Notes: generated by a model from the sequence alone, not told the origin. Positions 33,982 to 46,390 are shown, counted from the first letter of the stretch. The stretch: 64,000 nt of DNA from Membranipora membranacea (GCA_914767715.1 OU612071.1:9841493-9905492); one strand, 5' to 3'. Translations and numbers: made by a program.

Positions 33982-36362
33982 CTTTTTTTTCTATCATCAT
34001 TTGATATTGCTACACTGTAGAGTTTCTTCTTGCCACTGGGATTAGCCTCTACTGTAAGGAAACGTTCATCCAGTTTCTTTGCAATGTATTCAACTTTGTA
34101 ATGCAATAGTGGAGTATCATCAGCTACATGGCAGTAGTTTTGAGATACAAATGATGCCTCAATCACTGAGATGATGAATTGTGAAGCGCTGTTTTATTAC
34201 ATTGTCATCATTAGAAGCAAATAATGAATAAAGTATTCAAAATCATCAGAAAAATCCACAAGACCTCGGTGTGTCGGATGTTTCGCAGTTGATATCCTAC
34301 CCTGTGAAACAAAAATAAACAGAACTCTTCACAATTGTGATCAAATTACAAATATTTTATGAGCAACAGAAAACGTGATGATGATTAACTGTAATAAACT
34401 GTTTTACACAATTGCTGTACAATTATGATATAATTCGATGCCACCTAAAATATGCAAAAGAGAACTTAGTGTAGACATTAATGTTTTATTGCGTGTGTGT
34501 TGGGACAGCCTGTGCCTTGAAAGTCTAAGTTTATTAAGACAATGTCAGTTATGACTGTCAAATACTCTTTCTTTGTGCTAGTAATGATCATACAGAACAA
34601 TTTTTTACCATTACATTTGCGATCTAAGGAGAATTTCAGCTCATTTAAAACATTACTATATAATGTATATAATGTATATAATTAAATTGACCAACATCAT
34701 TGATGATATTATTTCCTTACTGTTTCTTTTTTGGTTCCATTATCTTTTTCTTAGCTCTAAGCACAAAAAGATTTCCAATAAGATGGTTGCTAATGAAAGT
34801 ATATATATGAATGATAATCCCTACCTTGATTTTTATCCGAATAGATTCTTGATACCTTCTCCGATTTTCTTAGGCGTATTGATTATTGTTGTTACAGCTG
34901 CAGAACTTTGACTAGCTTCTGTCTGTGTAATAGCTAGGAATGAAATATATTTAATATAAAATATATGTACACAGATATATATTTATAAATATATATATAT
35001 ATTTATATATATATTTATATATATATTAGTACGTATTTATATCATTTATATAGCTGAGAATAACGAATGAGGCCTGAAAGGAAGAATATGGCGTGACAGG
35101 CAGTTACTGTTTGTAACACTCTACCATTCAAGACAACACTGTGAATCTTCTAAGGCTCCTCAAAAATAACTAGCGCATCAACATAATAACCGAGATATGC
35201 GAGTCAATGATTTTGATTATCATGGCTGTATCAGTAATCATTCTGGGTCAGACCAAATATAACAACATTCAGGCCTAATTATCAATTTACCTGTTACATA
35301 TTTATAATTTAAGTTATGATATATTTAAATTATTTCTTGCGTTGAATGGATATTAAGCTTGAGTAGCAACACCAAAAAGAGCTTCGATTTGTTTTACTCA
35401 GGGAGTAGGAGGCGGCTCTGCTGGATTGAGCGCTGTTCCTTTAATATCGAAGGTCGCGGGTTGGGACCCAACTGCAGTCAATCGAATAGTGGGATTGATT
35501 GGCTCAAGGTGTGCTCCAACCCGCTTTCAAGCTGGGGAAGATATTAAGGTGAATAATTTCATTATTCGCCCAAGCTTTTGATGAGGTTTGTGATATGACA
35601 ACTTAATTTGAATCAACCATTTCTTTTTTATCCACAAACTCACCGATTGCTGCGATGAGCATAGAAACCAGTACAAGAACCTTCATTTTCTTATCTGAAA
35701 TGAATGAAAAAGTGTTTTAACAACTGATTGAATAGTTCATCAGAATGGAATATATAATAATTAAATTTGATATATTGGCCTGCTGCATGTATATTAAACC
35801 ATGTGTACAATGCAGGTATATACGATAATTAGGAAATAAATTAAATCTTAAAGTACAAAACTTTCACAAAGATGGACTTGAATAGAACAGAAGTCAGTCT
35901 TTGTAGTGAATCAATATTTTGTTTATTTAGCAATCATCAACAAATCAATGAAAAAAAAATATTTTGATGCTTGCGGTAACTTTTACTACCATTAGACCAA
36001 AACCAGGCAAGACAGAAAAAAACTTAGCATTCTACCATGCTATATCATGTGACCTGCATGGAGACATTAAAGCAAGCAAATAAAAAAAATCGAAGGAAAG
36101 CTGCTTGTTCTGATACATCTAGGGAAGTTTGGCGCATCCAACCCTTATATTTATAAGTATGAAGGTGATTGACAACTAAGCCCAGAGGTTATGAGTGGAA
36201 AGCCATGGAGAGAAGCATACTGGTACTTAGTACTCAACTAGTACTGTGGTAATCTCTATGTGCTCTATAACAATGTCTTTGTTGAGAAAGCCTTACTATC
36301 ACTTATCATGAACTACTTACAATGAAATTAGACTTCAGTGGATGAATGACTATCAGAGAATG
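33982..36362 (-). CDS. Small secreted protein, two possible C-termini
   Basis: Minus-strand gene with a TATA box. Exon 1 (about 36362-36321) is noncoding and ends at GTAAGT. Exon 2 (35694-35644) follows TTTCAG and encodes MKVLVLVSMLIAAI, a hydrophobic signal peptide, ending ATCG|GTGAGT. Exon 3 starts at 34918 after ACACAGACAG. Read to its stop (34833) it gives a 42-aa precursor whose mature part ends NTPKKIGEGIKNLFG: a basic amphipathic stretch with terminal Gly, as in amidated peptides. Using instead the internal donor GAGAAG|GTATCA (end 34856), exon 3 joins in phase to exon 4 (34165-33982), which encodes EASFVSQNYCHVADD, HYKVEYIAKKLDERFLTVEA and ends AAAAG|GTAAGT. The longer form is probably the main one, because exon 4 looks coding and fits the phase. 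A further candidate exon start near 34302 (TTTCACAG) gives a stop. Family not recognised; function unknown. Confidence 0.55.
34925..35030. repeat. AT-dinucleotide rich tract
   Basis: Interspersed (TA)n and TTTATATATAT units within the intron between the signal-peptide exon and exon 3 of the small secreted-protein gene. Confidence 0.9.
35405..35560 (+). mobile_element. tRNA-derived SINE-like copy (plus orientation)
   Basis: Begins AGTAGGAGGCGGCTCTGCTG (degenerate A-box region), with a B-box-like GTCGCGGGTTGGGACCC at ~35453-35469, then the body GATTGGCTCAAGGTGTGCTC and CAACCCGCTTTCAAGC. The body matches the copy at 17552-17697. It lies in an intron of the small secreted-protein gene, in the opposite orientation to it. 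Confidence 0.65.
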
Positions 36363-36388
36363 TATGTCTGGTTGTAAGATTGGGCCTC

Positions 36389-36396
36389 TTTATATA
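36389..36396 (-). promoter_or_regulatory. TATA box of the small secreted-protein gene
   Basis: TATATAAA on the minus strand within CAACGTATATAAAGAGGCC. A start about 30 bases downstream (~36362) would place the 5'UTR exon before the GTAAGT donor at 36320. The equivalent ATATAAAGAGGCC is kept in copy B near 51330. Confidence 0.6.
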
Positions 36397-37010
36397 CGTT
36401 GAGCATTATGAACAGATGGCTTATTGCTGGAAGTTAACAATATTTGGTTATTGATATCATATCTACTATTTTTAGCCGTTTTGTTGGAAAACATACAATG
36501 GCAATGTTTTTGTCAAGTTTTTGTGGATATGGAAATGTTTATTCATAGATAGTTTGCACACTTATAAAACAGGCAATTGTACCGCAAGCGTAGAAGATGT
36601 CATCAGATTAATCAGCTTTTAATTGCCTTGTGTATATCTTCACAGAGTAAGGATACATATCCACAATCTACAATTTACAGCTGCTAATTTCGACCTAACT
36701 TTTACTCAATTTGAACATACAATTATTTTAACAGTATACACATTGCGTTGCTTTAGGATGTTGAAACATCCCCCACGTAGTTTCAAATGTTATTAATAAG
36801 GGTATTGTGGGACCAATGTGGAAGTCATTAGGACATTACTCAATTACTGATAAGGCTTCAATACATGATTATCAGCTTCCAAAAGTTAATAAGAACAAAA
36901 AATGCCAATAATAAGAATGAGTACATGATTGTTTAACAGGATACAGGTTGCCTCACTCTATCATGTACAAGGAAAGTTGTAGAGTTTTCAGTTTTCTTAT
37001 TATGAGACTT

Positions 37011-37175
37011 ATCGGCCTATTGGCTAAGATCAAAGTGTGCCTGTCGATGGCTGATTAGTGCCTGTTCAGTTTTGGCACCTTGCTGCACACCCAAATTCAG
37101 ATGGTCTTCTATGGCCTCACCTCAAGGATGAATTCTAGTTTTCTAGGATGTATCACATTCTCAGTATGAGGATTT
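37011..37175 (+). mobile_element. U2-snRNA-headed repeat, copy 1
   Basis: Starts ATCGGCCTATTGGCTAAGAT then CAAAGTGTGCC, matching the 5' region of U2 snRNA (TCTCGGCCTTTTGGCTAAGA, TCAAGTGTA). The remaining ~125 bases (GCTGCACACCCAA, ATTCTAGTTTTCTAGGATG, ATGAGGATTT) are shared with copy 2 at 53507-53670 but are not recognisably U2. No A-tail is seen. Confidence 0.65.
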
Positions 37176-38780
37176 AGGGGATCTTGCATCCCTCTATAGG
37201 GGCAGCCCAATCTTCTATTTCTTACTAAACAGCAAGACTGTATCTCTAGCAAAGAGAGTACAAGTGGCAGGCTAAAGCCTTCTCATTCTATCCCCTGGTG
37301 GGGTACACATGCAGCAACAACTAAATATGTACTCAGGTCGGTAGTTTAGGACAATGCTAGGGGAGGGAAAATTCCTTGAGGGTGTGAAGTAACACCAGGT
37401 TCGGTATTGTAAGCTCCTTCTGAGTCCCCATCCTTCAAAGCATTTAATTATATAAATAGAAATTTAAAGTCTTAAATGAACTGATTCTGACATGGAATAT
37501 TCAATTATAGCACTTGTAGGCCACTCTATTGAGTATTCTAGGAGAGCGTCCCTGCCTCCCCCATAACTACGGGCCTTGCTACTGTCTATCTACTGACTTA
37601 CAGCCTTTGCATCATCATTGTGTAGCCTTTACTTTGGTATTATATTAAAATACTTTCCCAATTATTAATAATATTCTTTAGTTTTTAATGCAACCCTGTT
37701 TTTTGCCCCACTCTGAATGGAATTTGGCATTGGCAACGGCTGAATAGGATCACAAATTAGCATGGCTTACACCCTATTCATTATTACCCTCAGGTTCATG
37801 ATTATGTAGCCTTTGCTATTGTATTACAACAAAATATTTGTTGAATTGTCCAATTTAATGCAATCCTATTATGTTTGCCTCTTTTGAATATAAATGGCAT
37901 ATAATAGGAATTTTTTTACCAGATGTCGCAATGCCTCCCTGTTTAGTCATACAATCAAATGATTTACTATGTAGTGCTCTCATATTTACATAGTCTCTTA
38001 TAGAATTCATCAGAACACTCAGATTTTGTTGCCTGTAGTTTATGCTTTAGACCCAACAGCTTCTAATTTAAACCTATCTTTAGCTCAATATGAGTATACA
38101 GTTTTTTTTTTTATATAAATTGCATGACTCCAGTTTGCTGTGTTGTGTAATGTACATTAACATCCTGGAAAAAAAATACTGTTCTGCCATTTTGTAACAG
38201 GATGTACTAATAAGGATGCTATGTGATCATTATGGAAGTCATTAGGAAATCATGAGATTTCCAAAATAGCTGATAAAATTTTTCATCACTTCCAACGCTT
38301 GTAGTGATCATTTGCAGGTTTTTGTCCAATAAATACAACCAACAGGGTTAAAAGAACAAAAAGTAAAATATGTACATAGATAGGTTCCAATTAGCTGCCC
38401 TTACCAGTGAATTGTATATCTATAGTGCTGCTGTCAGCTTATATCTGATGGTTTTTACTCAATATGTGGGGCAAGAGATATGACATCTCCAAAGTAAAAT
38501 AACGTAAAAAGATGCCATCCTCATTTTGGCAAGTCTCACATTTAGTGTGGAGAAAGAAAATATCATACATCGGAATTAAATAGACAAAAGTGTGTCTGTA
38601 TTTAATATGTACTGTGGGGGTAACTGGATTATCCCTACTATATGCTGAATTCTTTAGCTGATGAATAGCTCTCACCAACTAAGATTCGGATGAAGCCAGT
38701 TCCAAAATATTTCTGAATACTATATGTTGTGTCTAACAACATCAACAGGAACAATATAATAGCCGCTTATTTTAAATGAG

Positions 38781-38985
38781 ACGACTGAAATCTTTTGGAC
38801 TCAACAGTGATGGCCTCGAAACTGTATACATCTCTAACATGAGATCCATTTTATTGTATGGAGCCCCTGCTTGTTGGCATCAAAAGATAAACTAGAATTA
38901 ATTCAACTCACTAAGATTATTACCCCTGGTATGACTCACATTGAGTTAGCTTTCCATTCTATTCCGCTACTCAATTAATTTTTTT
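38781..38985 (+). pseudogene. Non-LTR retrotransposon reverse-transcriptase scrap
   Basis: The plus strand encodes FGLNSDGLETVYISNMRS then ILLYGAPACWHQ, and after a one-base shift KDKLELIQLT, IITPGMTHIELAFHSIPLL. This resembles the C-terminal part of CR1/L2-like LINE reverse transcriptases (L..GV....L..VY...IRS.LEYGAP.WH....K..E.IQ..A..II). Only the 3' scrap of the RT is present and the frame is broken. A more decayed copy lies at 53820-54030. Confidence 0.6.
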
Positions 38986-38999
38986 TTTCTCGCAAGTTT

Positions 39000-40864
39000 A
39001 GTTAGCTTTTATTCCTGTATATTTTATAGCGCAATCACATCAAGCATGCTGTGTTTTCCTGTAATATATTAGTAGCCACACTGGAATCTATTTTGTTAGG
39101 ATTTATCACATATAATCATGTTTGAGGAGTCAGTTGCGATGAAAGTTCTGAGAAGCGGAGGAGTTGGATGGTAGTGTAATCAGATTAGTACTTGACTCGT
39201 CCTCTATTACATCTGTGTACTCGACTGGCGGTCTTGTAATCCTAGACTCGATGTTGCCTATATTTGGTTGTATCTCATCCTAAAGAATTGAATTGAAGGT
39301 AATGTATAAGGTTTGTACACTAGCGTGCTGTGGTGTAATACTGGCCACAAAGCTAAGTTGACACTTGCCAAACTGATTTCAGGTTTAGGGAAAGGAGTTC
39401 GAACCTTGTTCCCATCAATTATAGGCATCCACACAATCACTGATACTTGTATTCCAGATGTGTGCTCTGTATATGTATCAGTGTCACAATACAAGAGTCA
39501 CTTGATCTTCGTCCTTGACTTTGTAAACTAACTATGAAATGTAAATGCCTAGACTCAGCTGACAGTGACTCACAATCACTTGTTTGAGAACATCCAGGTT
39601 AAAATTTTCACTGACCGCTACTCCTGTCTGATAGCACATCCTATAACTTAAGAGAGTTTAGATTTGTTGGTTTATATTCTCCAAGATTGCAGGTCAACGG
39701 TTTGAGATACTATCAATAGATAAGTCTCAACAGTGAAGCTAATTTCAACTGTGTCTGCGTTATGCTATTTTGTTCCAGTTAGACTGCAGGTCGCATGTTT
39801 GAGATACTACATATATTCAGTACAAGTAAGATGAAAATTAACAGGACTAGTGATTGCCAGCTATCTGATATCAGCTACTACAATATTGTAGTGTTTTCAG
39901 CAATGAGAAACAGAATTTTTTCTTCTGTTATAATGTGAGAATTGAGAAAAAAAGTTGGGAAAATGTGATAATAACTATAGCAGTTTTTACTGGGTCGCTA
40001 GGTTTACCCGAAGCTACTGTTGGAGGTTGAGTTTTACTGATGGATGGATTGATGGAAGTTTTTTTGGGGTTATGATTTTATGTTTATTTGTGTCCAACTT
40101 CCACTGGTTTCTATCGATTAACACACCGTGAAACTAAAAAGGTAATATGAAATAAGTCACATGATAAATGATATTTGAATACACACAAGAAGTTAATTTG
40201 ATACTCAGCAGATAACTGTACACAAAGATTAAGCCCGACATATTTGTTTGACAAGTGCAGAACTGGTCATCAATTGTCTACATGTATAAAAAAAATGTTA
40301 AAAAACGAACCGTTCGCTCTTTATAGTAGCTTGTTTATCTCTGTTCCATAAAAAATCTGCTTACTGTGCAGATAATTTAATTTCATAATACGTACGAGAT
40401 TATACTTGTGTTATATTTTACGTCAATTTATGCAAGCTCATCCTACTCTGATGGCTGCAATAAATCCACTGACCAGGACTCCCAGTGTTCCTTTCAAATG
40501 TATCCCTTGTTTACCTTGTCCCAACTCAGTCAATAGGATGTCATCGCTAGTTTAGGACCAATCCCTAGGTGCAGGACCAAAAAATGATTCCGCGGCCTGA
40601 TTCATCTCATCGCAAATATCCGGCTTAATGCAGCCCTGTCAAGACATTTTATTGTTAGTTTGGCCCCTGCACTGAATCATTATTGTGGTAACAGCTTGCA
40701 ATATTTATTTTTATTGACAGTATGATGATTAAAAATGATTAAAATGGTACAAACATGCATCATGCTCATTTTGCATGTTTTTGTTAGGATTATGATTAAG
40801 ATAGTTATAAAATAGGATTGGTGCTTCTGAGTAAATGTAATAAGCGATGATACCTGTTAATAAT
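39000..40864. other. Stretch without supported genes
   Basis: Plus frame 39313-39531 and minus frame 39258-39494 overlap and are not convincing. A segment at 39868-39985 (GATATCAGCTACTACAATAT, GAGAAAAAAAGTTGGGAAAA) recurs at 56605-56710. Otherwise nothing is recognised. Confidence 0.5.
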
Positions 40865-41158
40865 AGACAGTTTTCTGAGCTCCAATTTGAGGCTGATTTT
40901 GGAGTTGCCCACTCTCTGTTTTGGTACTTTTAACACACGCAGCATAGGAAAAAGGTGCTAAAATGGGGCTTATCTCGAAAACCGATCATCAGAGGAAAAA
41001 AATTCCTTTTGATTCAGCACCGGCACCCTTGAAAACTAGTAGGTAGCGCGTTGGGAAAAATTTTTGGGTATCATAGGTATGATTTTTATTGATTTTTATT
41101 TTGAGAACTTGCCACTGAGCTGATAGAACATATGGCAGGTCTGGGGACACTGGTCCTT
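40865..41158 (+). repeat. Left terminal inverted repeat of ISL2EU element
   Basis: 294 bp, reverse complement of 46584-46877. Outer end AGACAGTTTTCTGAGCTCC, inner end CTGGGGACACTGGTCCTT. The first exon of the SAP/SWIM gene starts 220 bp inside. Confidence 0.95.
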
Positions 41159-41378
41159 TTCAGTACTGATATGAAAAAAAGAAATCTACTGTTATCTATA
41201 TAGCGTTATAGATTGTCCATCTCATGAATTAAAACACGATCAGATCTTCACACCTTACTTTAACTGACAACACTTATCACAACAGAGAAACACCTTAACA
41301 AATAAAAGTGCATTTCCTTATTTGTGATCAGCAGCTGGATAATAATACAGAATTCAAAGGTCAAATTCAACAACAACC

Positions 41379-44143
41379 ATGGCATCATCTTTTCAGAGGG
41401 CAAGTGAAATACAAACTATTGTAGATAGCGATTTAATAACACTAGAGGAAGTAAAAATCTGGACTGTCGAGGAGCTGAAGTATTTTTGCAGAAAGCGTGG
41501 ATTTAAAGTTAGCGGCTCAAAGGAGGAATTAGCCGCACGTGTGTATTGCCTATATAACCAACAAGTACCTGAAAACCCCTCAGCTGCGGAAGAACTTCTC
41601 GCAAATAAGAGAGATTACCAGGATATATATAAAGAAGGACCTGGAACGCCTAACGATCCTGCAAGATTGAAAGCATGGCATGGTGAAAAGGAGGCAATGT
41701 CAAAATGGCCACGGACAAATTTTGTTGACCTCGGACTATTTTTGAATAAAAAAGGCTGCTCATTAAATAAAGAGGTTCTGTCTGCGTACAAGACTGGTAA
41801 AGCATATAGCCTGTTCAGGGATAATCACGTTCAGGAAATATTCTATCATAACATCAACAAGCAGCACCCATGCTGCTACCTGAAGGCACTCTGCAAGCGC
41901 AGTCAGAGAATCTCGGAGATACCTCATGAAGCTTGGGTTAAAGTTATCAAGGAAACTGGTGAAGTCTGCTCAGCATATTGTAGCTGCTTTGCTGGGTATG
42001 TACAATGCTGACAGCTGGGATAATTTTTAACAATCTTTTCAAACGAGATTGAAAATAATGTTTCCATTATTATTAGCATTTCATAAATTGATGCGATGTA
42101 AGGAAGAAAAACAATGATGTATAAATATCTGCAAATTTTCTGACTTGTACAAAATTAGGACTCCTGGATTGTCCATGTTCTAAATGTAAGTTGATAGTGT
42201 ATATATTAACAAGCAAATATTTTCAAATCGATTTTCTTAATCATCGGTATCACTAATGGAATCGCAATAACTATCTGTTGTCGAAAGAAATGAGAAAAAA
42301 ATATATCTCATTCTGTTCTTTAGGTTAAGTCAGGTGTGCAATCATGTAGCTGCCATATTGTTCAAGCTGGAGTATGTTACCAGCTGGAAATGTCGGACCC
42401 TGCATGTGGTGCAATTAATTTGTTGATTAAAATTTATTGGAAGCATAATAATAGATTATACAGACATATTATTACATGAAAAGAGCCCGTCAAATTTTCT
42501 TTTATCTGAAATCCCTTTAATCAAATTACATCAGTATTTACATTGAGGATTAAGGTGACATTCCATTTATAAGTGCCTACAACGCTATATCTGTGTGCTA
42601 TGCAATATTCTTCACAGCCAAAGATCAGTGATATCTTCAAATCTTCCCCAATAAATGGACTTAAATTACTTGTCATTAAATTCGGATATATCATATACAC
42701 AGATAGCCTAGCGTTTGAAATAGGGTCAGCAATGGAATATATCTGTAGTTTCTGCAATTTTCTTTACAAAAGAAAATTCAACTGCAAAACTAATGAAAAT
42801 TGATGCGCCAATAATCCTTCAAACATACATCATCCATTGATATAGCAAAATAATATCGTTACATCTGATCTTTTCAGTAAAAAAATCTGCAGTCGCAGAA
42901 GGAGAGCCGGTGAGAAGTAAAAGATTTCGTGAATGCCTTGTTGATTCAGCTGAGGATGCATCATTCGCTGAATTCATATCTGAAATGAAGGCAGCTATAC
43001 CGACAGCCGTCATATTCCTCCCAGGTTAAATTATAGAGTAACAGTTATTTACACTTAGCTGTTGATTTGTCCAAGTCTGATTTCGAATAAATTTTTTATG
43101 AAACAATTTCGGGAGGTGATTGCTTATAACAATGCTATGTAGGTTATTGGTTTATCCTTGCTGTATGTCAAGCAGACCAGGACATTAATGGGTTACAAAC
43201 TCAAAGCAACAACAGCTATTTCATCATAGAATAGTGACTCACATAGCATCAGATTGTGAGCATGGTGTTTTAATTGGCCTGTCCTTGCTCATGTAATCCA
43301 CATCCAGCACAACGATATCACCAAAGATTATATTTGCTATCACATTATTGGCAAATTGTTTTGTAAATTAGGCTACGCATGTGGTGGAGAGAGATACATG
43401 GTTGACCATGAAATATAACAAGCTTAATTTTCACTGCTGACCAAATCATTTCAGACACTCAGTGGAAAAATGTTAGATTGAATTGGTTTTCCGTGTGTAT
43501 ATTTGAGCTAGATAATCACGGCTGAAGATATTAACAAAGATAACTATCTATATATATTAGGTAGATGTATAAAATGGAATTATACAATTGACAAAAAGTA
43601 TTGACATATCCCACCACCATAGTGATATAACAGTAATTGTTGTTATGACATAATAGATAAAAGGCTGGCGACAGGCCACCTAAAAGTCTGAGTTCTTTTA
43701 AATTCAGGTCAGCTATTTTAAACCATGTATTTCAACAAAAAAATATAGCCAAATTGTGCACCAGATTCAAACATTTTGGGAATCTGTATCAGGTTTCTTT
43801 AATACGACTCGTTTATGAAGAAATCAACCACATAGAGATTGAAGCTAACAGTACCAACACTGTAGCATCACAGAAACTGGGCTAATATAATATATTATTT
43901 ATTTATTCATTTAGGAACACTGAAAACTCCCACTCCAGAAATGTCTGATGTGAGGACATATGCATCTAAATCCTCAACAGTGGAAGAGTTTATTTCTGCC
44001 CTAGTCATTAGCCAACAACAAATATTCGACTTGGAAGAGTCAACCAGGGGACAAAGTGACAACAGGAACTGGATGCAAACCCCCATCAGCCATAATGACA
44101 TCCCCTTTGTCTATATAGTCCAAAAACCCACTTTTTACAACTA
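41379..44143 (+). pseudogene. ISL2EU accessory protein gene (SAP, SWIM and start of YqaJ), truncated
   Basis: Exon 41379-41995 (ATG to GCTGG|GTATGT) encodes a SAP-like DNA-binding motif (WTVEELKYFCRKRGFKVSGS, EELAARVYCLY; residues ~28-60) and ends in the first half of a SWIM zinc finger (CSAYCSCFAG). Exon from 42324 (after GTTCTTTAG) completes it: LSQVCNHVAAILFKLE. A frame break follows, since MSDPAC continues in another frame. Exon 42878-43024 encodes SKRFRECLVDSAEDASF and IPTAVIFLPG. Exon 43915 on encodes FISALVISQQQIFDLEESTR then GQSDNRNW, the start of a YqaJ-type nuclease domain. Homology stops at ~44073, where antisense transposase sequence begins, so the nuclease core is deleted. Related elements encode this protein beside the transposase; its role in transposition is not settled. 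Confidence 0.8.
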
Positions 44144-46390
44144 GGCACCTGTCTGTTGCTCGACCCCCCCACAGCTTAGATAGGAAGCAGATGCTGCCTT
44201 GAGGTGTTATCCCTATCAAGAATTTGACTGTATTGTGATGCTTATAATCGCTCCAAGTGGCCGATTGAAACTGAAGGTCATTTGGCCTTTGAATGAATAT
44301 TTTGGAGCAATCAATGATACATCTAATACCAGGCATACTCTGATAAGTCTTTGGCAGAGTCTCAGCTACTTTTTCTTTGGAGTAAAAGACAATAAGTTTA
44401 TGGAGAGCATGGGCCATCTGTTTCACTGTCAGAGAAAATATCTCAGAAACTTTCTTCACAGATATGCCAAATCTACAAAATCAGAGAGCAATTTCAATGC
44501 TTATTAATGTTATTTACAAGGAAATGATAGGCGATGTTTGTTTTATCTGCTGCGGGGACAAAGTGACAGGATATTGATTGATTGTGTCAAATAGAAAATG
44601 ATACAGATAACAGATGTAATGGTTGCATCTTTTGAGCTATTTTGCGCTGAACTTATCGCTCATTTTGTTTGACATACTGATAGGGCTGTGGTTTGGGTCG
44701 GGAGAGCTGTAAAGGCTGTTTAATTAAGATGACAAAAAGCAATAAATAATTCCGTTCAACGCTCACTTCCTAAACCAGTCTAAAATTAGATGTGAAACAA
44801 AATGTCTCAAAAAACGTACACTAAACGATAATCACTTTAGGAACTTACCTATCGGCGAGGTCTTGGTGTAATAGATCTAATCTCAGTTTCATGAGAGTTA
44901 GGAGAATTTTATCTTCGGCACATAAAGTATGATTTGGAAGCTTAACTTGGTTGTGGAACCTCCGTATTCCCCAATATTCCGTCAGGGTCTTCTGTTGATA
45001 ATTGCGTGGCTCTTGGATGGTAGGTTTCTGTTGTTTAATGTATTTACAGAGCGAATCGAATGATGCAGTGTTGGGGAGTGAGGTGTAGAAATGTACAGAT
45101 CTATCCGAGTCAAGAAGCTGCTTATGTTTTGGGTTAAGAAAGTGTTGGAGCTGTTTTATTTTGGCCTTCAGCTGTAGATAATGATTGGTAGCTTTGTTGC
45201 CTTTTTTGTGCTTTTGCCTAATTTTATTAAGCACATTATGGTTTGGCCTAGCGATCACCTCTATTTCTATTTCATTGTCTGGCTGAATCTCTTGTTTAAT
45301 TTCCACATGACTGTCTGATTTCGGCTTAGCTGTTCCTACTGTGGTTTCAGGTGTTTTTTTGCGACTACAGCAGCCTCTGCTTTAGGCGCATTTATTTTAA
45401 CCAGGCGATCACTAGGTATTTTACGATGTGCAAGTTTCTGCTTAGCAGGTTCATGACCCATAAGAAGTGATGGTTTCGGGTTCTCTTGAGTAGGCTGGCC
45501 ATCAACAAAATGCGCAGAGCATATCCTATCACTTTTAGCAGGAAACCAGAGCGTTCCATCTTTCCTCTTTCGATTGATGAGGACACACCATTCTCGTAGA
45601 GTTAGTTGATCCTTAGGGAACTGGATATGTGTGTATGGTGGAGGACATGGACAGTCGCCTAAAACAAATGTTAGCAATTTCTCATTAAAACAGAGTTGTT
45701 TGTTTGTCTGCCTGCCTGCCTGCTTGCTATCTATCACTATCATTATTTTAATTAAACCATTGATCTGTATTTGATAATTAGGCCATTTTATTGTTTCCTC
45801 ATATTTATCTCCCAATAATTTAGGCTAAAATTCAACTCACATGGAAAATCCTAGAAGAGCCAAAATATAAGAGCTCTTTTAATATACTGCATAATCATCA
45901 AGGTTATGATACCAGCGTTGACTGTTTTACTTGCAATTTATGATATCATTCTATTCCTATCATCGCCACTAAGAAAATTTTGCTAGTTGTTTTGCAGAAT
46001 ATATTTTGAACAAGAGTTTGAGGGTAAACTATGTCGAGCGCCTGATCAAATGTGAAGGATACCTCACAGATAAAATATGCAAGTAAATAGTGTATATTAA
46101 GCAGCTGTCCACAGTTAGACACAACAACGCCATGACGTCATGCTGAAACCAGTATTTTTCAGAATCTGTGTTCGCTTAGCTTTCAAACAATATATAACAT
46201 GTCCAAATCGGTCAGCGTTGGTATCCTAACCTTAATATCACAGTTCAACTTACTTAGGAAGATGGATTAAAAAAAAGTATATTAACTTACGTTTTATAGC
46301 ATCATGTATGTGACATTTAGATTGTCTGACCTCTGTGAGATATTGCCCATTATTCATGCATCCGAATATAGCACATGCAACTCTAGGCAT
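44079..46390 (-). pseudogene. THAP-DDE transposase of the ISL2EU element, broken
   Basis: Three minus-strand exons. Exon 1 (46390-46291) starts MPRVACAIFGC, giving the first Cys pair of a THAP (C2CH) finger. Exon 2 (45658-44849, after GTTTTAG, ending GATAG|GTAAGT) continues it with HIQFPKDQLTLREWCVLI, TLWFPAKSDRICSAHF, then a linker and a helix-turn-helix region (EDKILLTLMKLRLDLLHQDL). Exon 3 (from 44472, after TTGTAG) continues in phase with RFGISVKKVSEIF and the DDE nuclease: GIRCIIDCSKIFIQRP (first Asp), TWSDYKHHNTVKFLIGITP, LWGGRATDR, GDVIMADGG (second Asp). The third acidic residue is lost in the deletion. A one-base loss in the A7 run (T7 at 45354-45360 on plus) shifts the frame between the THAP and HTH parts. 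Exon phases otherwise match. Confidence 0.87.
45900..46233. repeat. Small inverted-repeat insertion in transposase intron
   Basis: AAGGTTATGATACCAGCGTT (45900 on) and its reverse complement form at 46211-46233 differ at three of 23 positions. The right arm extends (to 46185) with similarity to 23331-23383 in the NHL receptor intron. It lies wholly inside intron 1 of the transposase gene, so it is probably a nested MITE. Confidence 0.5.

Larger units (their letters stand above)
33900..38990. repeat. Segmental duplication, copy A
   Basis: Blocks of this region recur in the same orientation at 50890-54040: AAGCCAGGATGATCTAAT near 33940 versus 50910, GAACAGATGGCTTATTGC near 36410 versus 51347, ACATCCTGGAAAAAAA near 38160 versus 53040, and CTCAACAGTGATGGC near 38800 versus 53830. 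Copy B lacks about 2 kb spanning most exons of the small secreted-protein gene. A shorter third copy of the 38130-38450 part lies at 56255-56600. Confidence 0.85.

Noticed and set aside
42521-43013. Frames on both strands inside the transposon, including an antisense one over exon 42878-43024
   Set aside because: Shadows of the YqaJ-type gene or intron sequence.
43907-44507. Minus frame 43907-44101 and plus frame 44199-44507
   Set aside because: Antisense to the YqaJ-type exon and to the transposase exon, respectively.
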